Assembly (NCBI RefSeq): GCF_001936575.1
Contig: NZ_MSMP01000015.1
Coordinates: 52,427 to 116,426 of the forward strand
Direction: 5' to 3'
Length of the DNA stretch: 64,000 nt
Source: Tenacibaculum agarivorans
GTDB taxonomy: Bacteria; Bacteroidota; Bacteroidia; Flavobacteriales; Flavobacteriaceae
Shown: positions 1-8,632 of the stretch, one piece after another
Position numbering within the stretch: the first letter of the stretch is position 1
Layout: the number at the start of each line of letters is the position of its first letter
Notes under the pieces: model-generated
What the model was told of the DNA's origin: nothing
The model's database searches: none
Seen by the model: only the letters and a program-made list of their open reading frames with translations
Position numbers and translations under genes: made by a program

Positions 1-1
1 T

Positions 2-382
2 ATAGCGCATGGGGGTGGGCAAATGTATAAGCGAATAATTTCTGAAGGAAAATATGTGACCAATGGTATTCTATTTGACTCTGGTAAAGCAATTATTAAA
101 CCTCAATCTATGGGAATTATTAATAAGATAGTTGCTGTTATGAAAGAAAAATCAGATTGGAATTTTGAAATCATTGGTCACACGGATTCCGATGGTGATG
201 CAAACACCAATTTAGCACTTTCTGTGAAACGTGCTGAAGCTGTAAAAGAAGCTATTGTTGCTCAAGGGGTAAATAAAGATAGATTATCCGTTTCTGGAAA
301 AGGAGAAACAGTTCCTTTAAACGGAAACACTAATGAACTAGAAAAATCAAATAATAGAAGAGTTGAATTCATAAAAAAATAA
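2..382 (+). CDS. OmpA-family C-terminal domain protein (5' partial)
   Basis: The reading frame is open to the left edge, so the ATG at 23 is probably internal and the gene begins outside the window. The visible 120 or so residues form one OmpA-like peptidoglycan-binding domain: a strand-helix start (ILFDSGKA), the HTDSDGD loop, the LSVKRAEAVK helix, GKGE and the terminal NNRRVEF. In the family this domain anchors outer-membrane proteins or lipoproteins to murein in the periplasm. Any N-terminal barrel or repeat region is missing. A small lipoprotein gene follows after 4 bp, so the two are probably co-transcribed. Confidence 0.88.
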   Translation: MAHGGGQMYKRIISEGKYVTNGILFDSGKAIIKPQSMGIINKIVAVMKEKSDWNFEIIGHTDSDGDANTNLALSVKRAEAVKEAIVAQGVNKDRLSVSGKGETVPLNGNTNELEKSNNRRVEFIKK

Positions 383-386
383 AACC

Positions 387-695
387 ATGAACAGAAAAAT
401 AATTTTAAGCGTATTATCAATATCATTATTTATTTACTCTTGTGGAGGAAATGATAACACCACATCAAATAATGATGAGTATAAAAACACAAATTGTGAT
501 AGAAAATGGACTCAAGAAATGATTGATAGAGGTATAGAAGCTTGCATTGCCACTAATAATACTGTAGAAGTTTGTACTTGCGCAGTTGAAACAACTGCAA
601 AAGAACTTACACTTTGCGAAACAGAAACACCTGAAGGCTTAGCTAAAAGATTAGAAATATCTTTAAACTGCGGCGTTCAACCTGATGTTGAATAA
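387..695 (+). CDS. Small Cys-rich lipoprotein, unknown function
   Basis: A 102-aa protein with a hydrophobic signal and a lipobox-like end (IYSC, lipidated Cys near residue 19), followed by a Gly/Asn/Asp linker typical of exported Bacteroidota lipoproteins. The mature part holds six further cysteines (NCD, EAC, CTC, LCE, NCG), which suggests periplasmic disulfides. I recognise no family. It lies 4 bp behind the OmpA-like gene and likely shares its transcript. The lipoprotein assignment is seen in the sequence; the function is not known. Confidence 0.75.
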   Translation: MNRKIILSVLSISLFIYSCGGNDNTTSNNDEYKNTNCDRKWTQEMIDRGIEACIATNNTVEVCTCAVETTAKELTLCETETPEGLAKRLEISLNCGVQPDVE

Positions 696-730
696 TTTCT
701 CTTCTTATAAACATTATTAAACCTAGTCTA

Positions 731-1096
731 ATGATCAAAACAAACAAAATATTCGTATTTATATTTCTGTGCTTTTGTGTAATTCAAATCTATTCACAAG
801 AAGTAAAAAGTAATCAAATTTCTAAAGATGTAATATGTAGAGGCGCAGCTGTTAGTGTAGTTGGAAACGTAAAGCCTTTTATCGATCTTAATTTTACGAA
901 ATCTAAAATAATAGCACTTACAAAAGATCTTGTAAAACCTTCAATTAAAGAAGCTCCTAGCAAAGCTTATGAGCTATTTAAAACTAATAAGACTCAGGAA
1001 GAAGTTATTGAAATTTTATATAATGACTTTATGAAACTAGACGACAGCATAGTTTCTCAATTCTTAATTAATTGCCCACCAGATGATGAATATTAA
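731..1096 (+). CDS. Exported small protein, unknown function
   Basis: A 121-aa protein with a clear N-terminal signal peptide (basic start, hydrophobic FVFIFLCFCVI core, cleavage near YSQ). The mature part is hydrophilic with predicted helices, one Cys in the N-terminal third (VICRG) and one near the end (INCPPDD). No known domain is recognised. It sits 35 bp behind the lipoprotein gene and 22 bp before a membrane-protein gene, all on the plus strand, so it may belong to the same envelope operon. Confidence 0.65.
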   Translation: MIKTNKIFVFIFLCFCVIQIYSQEVKSNQISKDVICRGAAVSVVGNVKPFIDLNFTKSKIIALTKDLVKPSIKEAPSKAYELFKTNKTQEEVIEILYNDFMKLDDSIVSQFLINCPPDDEY

Positions 1097-1118
1097 CCAA
1101 CTTTGAAAACAAAATACT

Positions 1119-1457
1119 ATGAGTGATTCTAACTTAAAGAAAGAATATAAAGCAGCAACTGTAATTGGTTTAACTTTTTTAATTGTCGGTACTTTATTAA
1201 CTATTATCCTTTTTTTATCCATAACTAAATCTTCATTGTATAAAATACTTTTTGCTGGCCCTTCTTTTGTATTGGTTGGATTAAGTATGCTCATTTTTTC
1301 TGGTGGAGATTTTACTTACCAACAACTAAAATTAGAAGGTAACGTAAAGAGTTTATGGAGTACAGCACCTCTAATGCATAAAATAGCTTGGACTGTTTCA
1401 GGTTGTATTGGTATTCTAATCTCATTAAAAGTTATGAATCATTATGGTTTTATGTAG
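1119..1457 (+). CDS. Small integral membrane protein
   Basis: A 112-aa protein with three hydrophobic segments: about residues 14-35, 42-60 and 88-106. A hydrophilic loop of about 28 residues lies between the second and third. No catalytic motif or recognised family. It is the last gene of the plus-strand cluster that starts with the OmpA-like gene. An antisense ORF overlaps it, but the plus-strand frame has the hydrophobic periodicity of a real membrane protein. Confidence 0.6.
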   Translation: MSDSNLKKEYKAATVIGLTFLIVGTLLTIILFLSITKSSLYKILFAGPSFVLVGLSMLIFSGGDFTYQQLKLEGNVKSLWSTAPLMHKIAWTVSGCIGILISLKVMNHYGFM

Positions 1458-1683
1458 AAGTAGAAGATAATAATCTTGTTCTCAATAGTTCTACTGAACT
1501 AGATTCGGTACAATTTTACTTTTGATTTTGATAAACTCAATCATCAGTAAAATTACCATCATTGACATCTTTTTTTAAATACTGAAAAACAAATATTTAC
1601 ATTAATATTCCAAATAACCTATATTTACTCTCCTTTGTCTGTCACATAACCAAGTTATAAATATTCGTACTTTTATAGGTTTG

Positions 1684-1885
1684 CTGTTCATTTTTTTGCT
1701 TGTCCCAAAAAACGAACCAAAAAAACGACACTTCTTCAATGAATTTTTTAGCATTGCTAAGAACCAAATTTCACTTCTAAAATCTGTCCAAGGCTTTGAG
1801 ATTTCTTCACGAAATAAAATTTTATTCCGTGAAGAAGATTCAAAAGCCCTGCTTGTAATCGCTTTATAATATATTCTGTTATTTA
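1684..1885. repeat. Dispersed intergenic repeat, copy A
   Basis: Lies in the 627-bp gene-free gap 1458-2084. It shares ordered blocks with 60050-60260: CTGTTCATTTT, a CCCAAA tract, TTCAATG, TTTTTAGCAT, the CCAAGGCTT block and ACGAAAT, separated by small indels. Within it, 1803-1836 is a 34-bp near-perfect palindrome (arms with TTCTTCACG and CGTGAAGAA) that can form a strong hairpin. The short ORFs on both strands here are products of the repeat, not genes. The rest of the gap holds only the terminator near 2023-2064. Confidence 0.6.
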
Positions 1886-2022
1886 AAGTTCTTGTCAATA
1901 GGTTACTTTTCTTAGTTACATGTCATTTCAGCCGTTTCTCAAAATTTTTGTCGGGGTATCGAACATACAAAATTCCTTATTTAAGAATACGTTACTACAA
2001 ATAACCCTTAATTTTACCGCAT

Positions 2023-2064
2023 AAAAAAAGCCTCAATTCTAAATAGAACTGAGGCTTTTTTTAT
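2023..2064. terminator. Rho-independent terminator, bidirectional
   Basis: The stem AGCCTCA/TGAGGCT extends through TTCT/AGAA around an AAAT loop. It is flanked by an A-run on the left and a T-run on the right, so it can stop transcription both ways. It lies just after the stop of the minus-strand coiled-coil gene. Confidence 0.85.
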
Positions 2065-2084
2065 TTTTTCTAACTTTAATTAAC

Positions 2085-2957
2085 TTAAAGGTTTTTTAAT
2101 TTTTCAATTTCACCCTTTTTGATATTAATCTCAGCTTGAATTTTATTTAATCTATTTTGAATTTTAAGTACTATAGATTCTTTTCTCTCAATATCCTTTT
2201 GAGTTGAATTACTATCTGCTTTTACTTCTTGTAATTTTGCTTCTGCTCTTTTCAACCCTTCCTTACCACTAGCTAACATTTCTTCATTTACAAAAACATC
2301 ATCCTCTAGCTCATTAATTTTTTCTCTATTTTCTTCTAATTTTTTATTTAAAATTGCTTGCTTTTGCTGTTCAATTTTTTCTTGCTCTTTTTTAATTTGA
2401 TCGTTTATTTGAGCCAATTTATTAGCTTCTTTCTGTAGCTCTTGTTGCTCTTTTAAATAAGCTTCCTCAATTGCTTTTCTTTCTTGTTCTAATTTTTCTC
2501 TAGCTGCTTTTAATCTTTCTTGACGCTGCGCTAATTCTTGTTCATTATTTGCAAATGATACTTTAGTCTCCTCAACTTTAGTTGCTACATTCTTTTCTCC
2601 CTTAACCTCTGCTAATTCTTCCTTGTAATCTTCTAATTTTCTCTTTTGCTTTTTAATCTGCTTATTTAACCTTTCTAATCTAGCTTCAACATTTTTAAAG
2701 ATTTTTCTTTTTCTATCTAATTCTTGTTGACTTACTTTTTTAGATTTTTCTGACTTTGCAAATCTTTTCTTTATTCTATCTAGTCCTTCTACTCCACTCA
2801 CTAACATTTCTTCGTTTGCACGAATTTCCTCTTCTAAATTCTTAATTTTCTTTTTAACCTCTTTAGTGTTTTGTGCCCCAACTTGGTGAACATTTGCTAC
2901 AGTTGAAAAAGTGATTACTAGAATCAAAAACTTTAACATTCTCATTTTTATATACAT
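2085..2957 (-). CDS. Exported coiled-coil protein
   Basis: A 290-aa protein with an N-terminal signal peptide (residues about 7-29, ending VGAQ) followed by an almost unbroken Lys/Glu/Gln-rich coiled coil. There is an internal duplication: residues about 37-110 and 212-290 share NEEML, a SGxEGL block, a D/ERK block and an RLxKxxxxI block, separated by the most charged coil. It probably acts as a structural or scaffolding protein in the periplasm; the function is unknown. ATGs at 2957, 2945 and 2939 all precede the signal core, and the longest is used. It has its own terminator downstream. Confidence 0.7.
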   Translation of the reverse strand: MYIKMRMLKFLILVITFSTVANVHQVGAQNTKEVKKKIKNLEEEIRANEEMLVSGVEGLDRIKKRFAKSEKSKKVSQQELDRKRKIFKNVEARLERLNKQIKKQKRKLEDYKEELAEVKGEKNVATKVEETKVSFANNEQELAQRQERLKAAREKLEQERKAIEEAYLKEQQELQKEANKLAQINDQIKKEQEKIEQQKQAILNKKLEENREKINELEDDVFVNEEMLASGKEGLKRAEAKLQEVKADSNSTQKDIERKESIVLKIQNRLNKIQAEINIKKGEIEKLKNL

Positions 2958-3277
2958 TTTTAATATTATGAATTCGAACTAATGACAATAATCTATGTTA
3001 AGATTATTAATCCAGTTTTTAACGGCGCAAAAGAACTAATATTATACCATAAATCCTAATTTAACACCAAGCAAATTTTCAGTAAAATATACTTAAAACC
3101 AAAGTCTTAGCTTAAACAATCAAACTTCCATAGTAATTTCTACTAAAAAATGAGACTTTTTTAAACTTATAGCCTTTATTATTTTCCATAATCTATTTTT
3201 CTAATATTCAGTATTGGATGCTAGTATAGCAACATAAAACCTTTATTCACATGTTTATATGTGAACACTAAAATATA
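2958..3277. other. Gene-free region between divergent genes
   Basis: AT-rich spacer between the minus-strand coiled-coil gene and plus-strand yebC. Apart from the yebC promoter at its right end I see no ORF, hairpin or repeat worth naming. The promoter of the coiled-coil gene must lie in the left part but no good TAnnTTTG match was found. Confidence 0.5.
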
Positions 3278-3308
3278 TTGTAAATCCACTTTCTAATTTT
3301 TACATTTG
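3278..3308 (+). promoter_or_regulatory. Promoter of yebC
   Basis: The -33 element TTG (3278-3280), a 20-bp spacer and the -7 element TACATTTG (3301-3308) match the Bacteroidota housekeeping consensus TTG-N(19-21)-TAnnTTTG. The start codon is 27 bp downstream. Confidence 0.75.
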
Positions 3309-3335
3309 CTATCATTAAAATTTTAACACTTAAAA

Positions 3336-4061
3336 ATGGGAAGAGCATTTGAATTTAGGAAAGCAAGAAAAATGAAACGTTGGTCTGCCATGGCCAAAAC
3401 TTTTACCAGAATTGGTAAGGATATTGTAATGGCTGTTAAGGAAGGTGGACCTAATCCAGAAACTAATTCTCGTTTACGTGTAGTTATTCAAAATGCTAAG
3501 GCAGCTAACATGCCTAAAGACAATGTGCAACGTGCCATTAAAAAAGCTTCTGATAAAGATACTGCCAATTATAAAGAAGTATTATTTGAAGGTTATGCGC
3601 CACATGGTATTGCTATTGTTGTAGAAACTGCTACTAATAATAATAATAGAACTGTTGCTAACGTAAGAGCTGCTTTTAATAAATGTAATGGGAATTTAGG
3701 AACTTCTGGATCAGTTATATTTATGTTTGATCACGTAGTAAACTTTAAAGTAAAGGAAGAAACTTTAGGAATGGACCTAGAAGAATTTGAAATGGAAATG
3801 ATCGATTTTGAGGTTGAAGAAATGTTTACTGATGAAGAAGATAATAGCGTGATGTTATATGCTCCTTTTGGACAGTTTGGAGCAATCCAAGGATATTTAG
3901 AAGAAAATAATATTGAAATTATTTCTTCTGAATTTGAAAGAATCCCTACCACAACTAGTAAACTTAGTACAGAACAGCAAGAAGAAGTTGAAAAGCTATT
4001 AGAGCGTTTAGAAGAAGATGATGATGTAAACCAAGTCTACCATAGTATGGAGTTATCTTAA
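3336..4061 (+). CDS. YebC/PmpR (TACO1) family protein
   Basis: A 241-aa protein of normal family length. It begins MGRAFEFRKARK and contains the conserved N-terminal helical region with GKDI, NPxxNxxLR and MPKDNVQRAIKKA, then YEGYAPxGxAxxVE-type and NRTVANVR blocks, and an acidic C-terminal half. YebC proteins bind DNA or ribosome-associated targets and act as transcription or translation factors in the cytoplasm; which role applies here cannot be told from sequence. It is monocistronic, with a good promoter upstream and a terminator downstream. Confidence 0.95.
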   Translation: MGRAFEFRKARKMKRWSAMAKTFTRIGKDIVMAVKEGGPNPETNSRLRVVIQNAKAANMPKDNVQRAIKKASDKDTANYKEVLFEGYAPHGIAIVVETATNNNNRTVANVRAAFNKCNGNLGTSGSVIFMFDHVVNFKVKEETLGMDLEEFEMEMIDFEVEEMFTDEEDNSVMLYAPFGQFGAIQGYLEENNIEIISSEFERIPTTTSKLSTEQQEEVEKLLERLEEDDDVNQVYHSMELS

Positions 4062-4086
4062 TGACAATACACATTAATATTTTAAA

Positions 4087-4120
4087 AAATCTCATCTAAA
4101 ATTTAGATGAGATTTTTTTA
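4087..4120. terminator. Rho-independent terminator after yebC
   Basis: The stem ATCTCATCT/AGATGAGAT, extendable through the A/T-rich middle, is followed by seven T on the plus strand and preceded by A-runs. Confidence 0.85.
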
Positions 4121-4263
4121 TGCCATTACTTTATCTACATATTTAGAAACAAACTTCACAATACAACCTAAACACCTAAACAACAAATAAATACCTAACT
4201 ATAGGTATACTTCCATAGTGATAATATCATTTATTTTGAATAGTAATCAAAAATCAAGATCTC

Positions 4264-5001
4264 ATGAGAAAACTCAGACTACTTGCAATTATTATTCCTT
4301 TGATATTACTCCCACAAACATCAGAAGCTCAATTAGGTTTTCTTAAAAAAGCAGCCAAAAAGTTTACAAAATGGATCAATAATGAAGCTATTCCAACCGT
4401 AATTGGCAAACGCCCCTTAAAAATTGATCCTAATCGGATTCGAATAAGTAGCGGTGGTAAAGACATACTTAATTTAGATTTATCTAAAGATAAAGTGTAC
4501 ATAGATATGGGTATCGCTACCTTAAAAACAGGAAAATTAAAGCAGCGAATTTTCGAAACGGGTGCCATATTGAGTGGAAATACTGCTGTTATGGAAAAAG
4601 TAGCTTTTGAACAATTACAGAAAGTTGCGTCTAAAGAAGTATCTCAATTACTTAGTTCTGGTGGCGTAAAACAATCTCCTCCAAAGCATCTAAAAACTAC
4701 AAAAGAACGAGTGCCATCATATATTCGTATACCTCCCAAAAAAATTAAACCTAAACAAAGAGATATACTATTATTTAATAGCACATCATCTAGTATACTA
4801 TATGTTTTAAATGGTGAACTTTTTGAGTTACAACCCGGTTGGGGAAATCAACATTTTCATGAAAAAGGGGAATTCTTCCTCCAATATGATAATGATTATA
4901 CCGAATATGTCAATGTAGCCAGATATTATCTCACAGGTAAAGAATATGCACTTAGTCCTAATTATGCATTAGACGAAATAATTATAGAAAAAAGAATTTA
5001 A
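4264..5001 (+). CDS. Exported protein, unknown function
   Basis: A 245-aa protein with a signal peptide (hydrophobic LLAIIIPLILL, cleavage near SEAQ). A basic amphipathic stretch follows (about residues 27-40), then a middle region rich in beta-strand and helix, and a C-terminal third rich in aromatics (YVLNGELFELQPGWG). I recognise no domain. It ends 2 bp before the next gene, so the two are almost certainly translated from one message and may act together. A weak TATTTTG element lies at about 4232-4238. Confidence 0.7.
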   Translation: MRKLRLLAIIIPLILLPQTSEAQLGFLKKAAKKFTKWINNEAIPTVIGKRPLKIDPNRIRISSGGKDILNLDLSKDKVYIDMGIATLKTGKLKQRIFETGAILSGNTAVMEKVAFEQLQKVASKEVSQLLSSGGVKQSPPKHLKTTKERVPSYIRIPPKKIKPKQRDILLFNSTSSSILYVLNGELFELQPGWGNQHFHEKGEFFLQYDNDYTEYVNVARYYLTGKEYALSPNYALDEIIIEKRI

Positions 5002-5003
5002 TC

Positions 5004-5747
5004 ATGGATAGAAAAACATTTTTAAAGTTAGGAACTAGTGCATTAGCATTACATTTGGTTCCTTCTCCAGTCAAAGCATTATCATCAGTAAACAATAAAA
5101 AAACATTAAAATTACCTTTTATAGATGGTATAAAAGAAGTTACTGTTTTAGATGATTTACATATAGAAGATGAATACAATGATGATCAGATGCACCATCA
5201 CTACATTGATCAGCAATATTTACATTATAAAATTGCCATCAATCAATATAGGCGAATGTTAAGACAAATGCGATCTCATTACTTATGGTTACAACAACAG
5301 GAGCTAAGAGCTATGTACCAGTTTGCAAGATCTTATAATTACTGTATATTAATGACTGATCCTTTTGCAATCCCCTCTGTAAAAAGTGTTTATACTTGTG
5401 CTTTACAAGACCATTATTCAAAACCTATTGTATTTGGTTTAAACAGATATAAACAAAAAGTTATTACCCAACATACCACAAAAGCACAATCAAACTTATA
5501 TAATAAATTAAACAATATTATAGGAACTAAAAGAGCTGAACAAGCTATAGCACCTCAAACAAGTGAAGTAACAGCTAAAATTATTTTACCAAAAGGACAG
5601 GGTGCTGCTAAAGGTATGCTTTATGAAACTCAAAATGGTTATGTTGCCTCTAGTTTTGCTTCGAATTTTAGAAGTCAAGACGGTAAAGTAGGTGAACTAG
5701 TCAAATATAAAATAGGAAATGATGGAGAAAAATATGCTATTGTATAA
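5004..5747 (+). CDS. Exported protein with Tat-like signal, unknown function
   Basis: A 247-aa protein. The N-terminus (MDRKTFLKLG, then a short hydrophobic stretch ending VKALSS) resembles a twin-arginine signal, but the pair is RK instead of RR. The mature part has a His/Asp/Tyr-rich stretch (about residues 53-66, with HHHY) that could bind metal, a Gln/Arg/Tyr-rich helical region (about 75-110) and a basic C-terminal half. No recognised family. It is the second gene of a two-gene unit, followed by a strong terminator. Confidence 0.7.
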   Translation: MDRKTFLKLGTSALALHLVPSPVKALSSVNNKKTLKLPFIDGIKEVTVLDDLHIEDEYNDDQMHHHYIDQQYLHYKIAINQYRRMLRQMRSHYLWLQQQELRAMYQFARSYNYCILMTDPFAIPSVKSVYTCALQDHYSKPIVFGLNRYKQKVITQHTTKAQSNLYNKLNNIIGTKRAEQAIAPQTSEVTAKIILPKGQGAAKGMLYETQNGYVASSFASNFRSQDGKVGELVKYKIGNDGEKYAIV

Positions 5748-5751
5748 TTAT

Positions 5752-5781
5752 AAAAAAAACACCGCATTAGCGGTGTTTTTT
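5752..5781 (+). terminator. Rho-independent terminator
   Basis: AAAACACCGC-ATTA-GCGGTGTTTT hairpin, GC-rich with a T-run, just after the stop of the upstream exported protein. Confidence 0.92.
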
Positions 5782-6280
5782 CTTGCTAAATTGGCATGGT
5801 AAGTAAAACCAATTTTCACAAAGCTTACTCCTAAATCATTATATTATTACCTTTTTTTTTCCTTAACTAAACCCTCGATTTTCATTAGCTCTTTTTTTAC
5901 TTTTAACAACCAAAAGGTAGATAAATGATAATGATTAAGATAACCCCAAAACCTTTTTCAAACATTTTTTACTTTTTATCTGTTATAAAAGTACATACAC
6001 TTTAGCTGTTACAAAACACACATCGAGTAAACGATACAATTTAATGAGTGAAGTTGATTTTTTATTGAGGGAAATATTTTCGCTACTTTTTAATCTATTC
6101 ATATTTACGGATTTTCACCTCTGAAGTATCTTAATTTATAATTTCATAAAAATTCAATCGTTATCAAAATTCGTTATCATACAAATAATATATTCTTTTG
6201 ATATTTTATTTGAATTGATTGAAAACAAATCCATTTAACTTTATAGAACTAAAAAATAATCCTTCTAAAAAAATCTAAAA
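5782..6280. other. Gene-free region upstream of the GH5 gene
   Basis: About 500 bp, AT-rich. No convincing ORF, RNA or repeat was found. The long leader and isolated position fit independent regulation of the glucanase, but I cannot identify a specific operator and no exact TAnnTTTG was seen close to the start. Confidence 0.45.
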
Positions 6281-8449
6281 ATGAAATCTTTTAACAACAA
6301 AAGCTTGTACGTGGCTTTTAAATTTAGCGTACTTTTTTTTCTAGTATTCTACACATTACAGTCACAACAAAGTGAAGCAAATAGAATAAATCTCCCCTTT
6401 CTATTTGAAGCTGAAAATTATGTTAATTTCAATAATGCTCAAACCAACCAAATGCGAGTTCCTACAAGTGATGGGAATAGCGGTATTAAAATGGGCTATA
6501 ATGATACCGGTGACTGGTATGAATATTTAGTAAATGTAAATACCTCTGGTAAGTTTAAGTTCCATCTTAGAGTTTCTAATGGCTTATCTAAAAATGGGCT
6601 ATTACAAATTTCAAGTAATAATAACGCTCTTGAAACTATAACTATTCCACAAACAGGTGGCTGGGAAAGTTTTACAACAATTTCTACTGAAGTTGACTTA
6701 CCTAATGGTCAACAAACAATTAGAATAGCAGTCATTTCATCTGGTGTAGATATTAACTGGATAGATACTGAAAGAATTTCAACTATTCCAGATATTCCTG
6801 TAGTTGAAATTCCCAATACTATAGAAGCTGAAGATTATACAAACTTTAAAAATGATCAAATTAATTTAATGAGAGTTCCTACTAGCGATGGAAATAGCGG
6901 ATTAAAAGTTGGGTATAATGATTCGGGTGATTGGTATGAATATAAAATAAATGTACCTGAAAACTCGAATTATGAATTCGAATTTAGGATTTCTAATGGA
7001 TTATCTAGAGACGGTCAAATTCAATTATTGAGTGATACCACTATTCTTGGTAATATTACCATTCCACAAACTGGTAATTGGGAAAGTTTTCAAAATGTAA
7101 AGTTACAAACTGAATTAAATAAAGGTAAACAAACACTTAGAGTATTAGTGTTACAATCTGGTGTAGATATTAATTGGTTTGCGGTACATAAAGTTGCTAC
7201 TAGTAATGCTCCAGCAGCTAAATTTATAGTTCGTGATATGGGTTCTGGTTTCAACCTAGGAAATGTATTTGACTTAGGTATTAACTCTTCTAACTTTTCA
7301 TCATTTAAATTCTTGATAGATGCTTATGCTAACGAAGGAATGAAACATATTAGAATTCCTACTTCTTGGATAGAGCATGTGAATGGAGATGCTATTGCTG
7401 AACCTAATGGTGATTTAAAAACAAATCATCCTAGATTTAAAGAATTAGTTACTACCATAGATTATTGTTTAAACTTAGGCTTGTATGTTGTATTAAACAC
7501 GCATCATGAAAAATGGTTAAAAGAACATTATGATGGATCAGACAGTCTTAATAACCGCTTCACAAATCTTTGGAAAAATATCGCCAATTATTTTGAAGGA
7601 TATTCAAATAAGTTAATTTTTGAAGTGTTAAATGAACCCGAAGGAAATATGGGGCAATTTGATGGACCGGGTGGCGCTCCTGATCCTAGAAATGCACAAC
7701 AATTAGCCTATACTCGTCAAATAATGAGAGTAGGTTACAACGCTATTCGATCTACCGGTGGAAACAATACTGAAAGACTTATTATGATTGCTACTAATGG
7801 ACAAGGGAATCATACCTTAATTGATGATGTATATCCTAATAAAAATGCGCTTCCTGGTAATGGGAATGATGAATATTTGGCCATCCAAGTTCATACGTAT
7901 GATCCTTGGCAATTTTGTGGTCAAGATGGTAATAACAGTAATTATCCTGGGAAAAATAGTATTGAAAATTCTATTCTAGAAGTATTTAATCATGCAAAAA
8001 CATTAGACGTTCCATTACATTATGGAGAATTTGGTGTTGGACGTAGAAATAATCAAGCTGAGAGAAATTCAGATGTTGTTAGAGAATTTTATAAAGTAAT
8101 AGCAGATACTACATTAGCTAATGATATGGCTTTTACTATTTGGGATGATAGAGGTTGGTTTCGATTAATAGATAATGATGGTTCTTTTACTTATGGTATA
8201 GTTCCTTTTATGCTTGGAAAAACATTATCTCAAAGATCTTCTCCATTAAGATCTAAGGATAAAACTATAATAAATTATAAGGATTTTGAAACCATAGAAA
8301 TATATAATACTGTGGGTAAACTTATAGTAAAACAAAGAATAAATAATCATTTCGATTCTAAATTAACAAACTTGAATAAAGGATTATACTTTATAAACCT
8401 AACAAAATCATCAGGAGAAGTTGTACTTCAAAAAATAATTAAAAATTAA
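6281..8449 (+). CDS. Secreted CBM6-CBM6-GH5 endoglucanase-like enzyme with T9SS tail
   Basis: 722 aa. A signal peptide (about 1-29) is followed by two CBM6-like modules (about 40-165 and 178-305), each with EAExYxNF, the DSGDWYEY-type block and SGVDINW. A GH5 (cellulase family) catalytic domain covers about 315-650. The likely acid/base is Glu452 in NEPEG and the likely nucleophile Glu583 in HYGEFG; HTYDPW and HIRIP are further family blocks. The last 70 or so residues (IYNTVGK, LNKGLYFIN, QKIIKN) are a type A T9SS sorting domain, so the enzyme is exported to the cell surface or medium. It probably cleaves a beta-glucan or beta-mannan; the exact substrate is not readable. It stands alone, with no susC/susD pair nearby. 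Confidence 0.93.
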   Translation: MKSFNNKSLYVAFKFSVLFFLVFYTLQSQQSEANRINLPFLFEAENYVNFNNAQTNQMRVPTSDGNSGIKMGYNDTGDWYEYLVNVNTSGKFKFHLRVSNGLSKNGLLQISSNNNALETITIPQTGGWESFTTISTEVDLPNGQQTIRIAVISSGVDINWIDTERISTIPDIPVVEIPNTIEAEDYTNFKNDQINLMRVPTSDGNSGLKVGYNDSGDWYEYKINVPENSNYEFEFRISNGLSRDGQIQLLSDTTILGNITIPQTGNWESFQNVKLQTELNKGKQTLRVLVLQSGVDINWFAVHKVATSNAPAAKFIVRDMGSGFNLGNVFDLGINSSNFSSFKFLIDAYANEGMKHIRIPTSWIEHVNGDAIAEPNGDLKTNHPRFKELVTTIDYCLNLGLYVVLNTHHEKWLKEHYDGSDSLNNRFTNLWKNIANYFEGYSNKLIFEVLNEPEGNMGQFDGPGGAPDPRNAQQLAYTRQIMRVGYNAIRSTGGNNTERLIMIATNGQGNHTLIDDVYPNKNALPGNGNDEYLAIQVHTYDPWQFCGQDGNNSNYPGKNSIENSILEVFNHAKTLDVPLHYGEFGVGRRNNQAERNSDVVREFYKVIADTTLANDMAFTIWDDRGWFRLIDNDGSFTYGIVPFMLGKTLSQRSSPLRSKDKTIINYKDFETIEIYNTVGKLIVKQRINNHFDSKLTNLNKGLYFINLTKSSGEVVLQKIIKN

Positions 8450-8495
8450 GACTTTATTTTTTTATTAATAGTTTATAAATAATGCTTTCAGCAAC

Positions 8496-8530
8496 AAAAA
8501 AATACCGTTCAGATTGAACGGTATTTTTTA
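8496..8530. terminator. Rho-independent terminator, bidirectional
   Basis: AAAAAATACCGTTC-AGATT-GAACGGTATTTTTT: perfect stem with A-run and T-run on either side. It separates the plus-strand GH5 gene from the converging minus-strand NRPS operon. Confidence 0.92.
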
Positions 8531-8632
8531 TTGTGATACAGTGAATTAAAAGTTCAATATTTTCAGAAAATCAATTTTAAATTCAAGATTACTTTAGCCT
8601 TATAACTCAAAAACATACTACATATTATTACA

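Noticed and set aside
1602..1898. ORFs of 98 aa (minus) and 62 aa (plus) in the 1458-2084 gap
   Set aside because: Both lie in the dispersed repeat, overlap a palindrome and have no signal, domain or normal amino-acid pattern.
6281..8449. GH5 gene as part of a polysaccharide utilization locus
   Set aside because: No SusC/SusD pair, sulfatase or further glycosidase is next to it.
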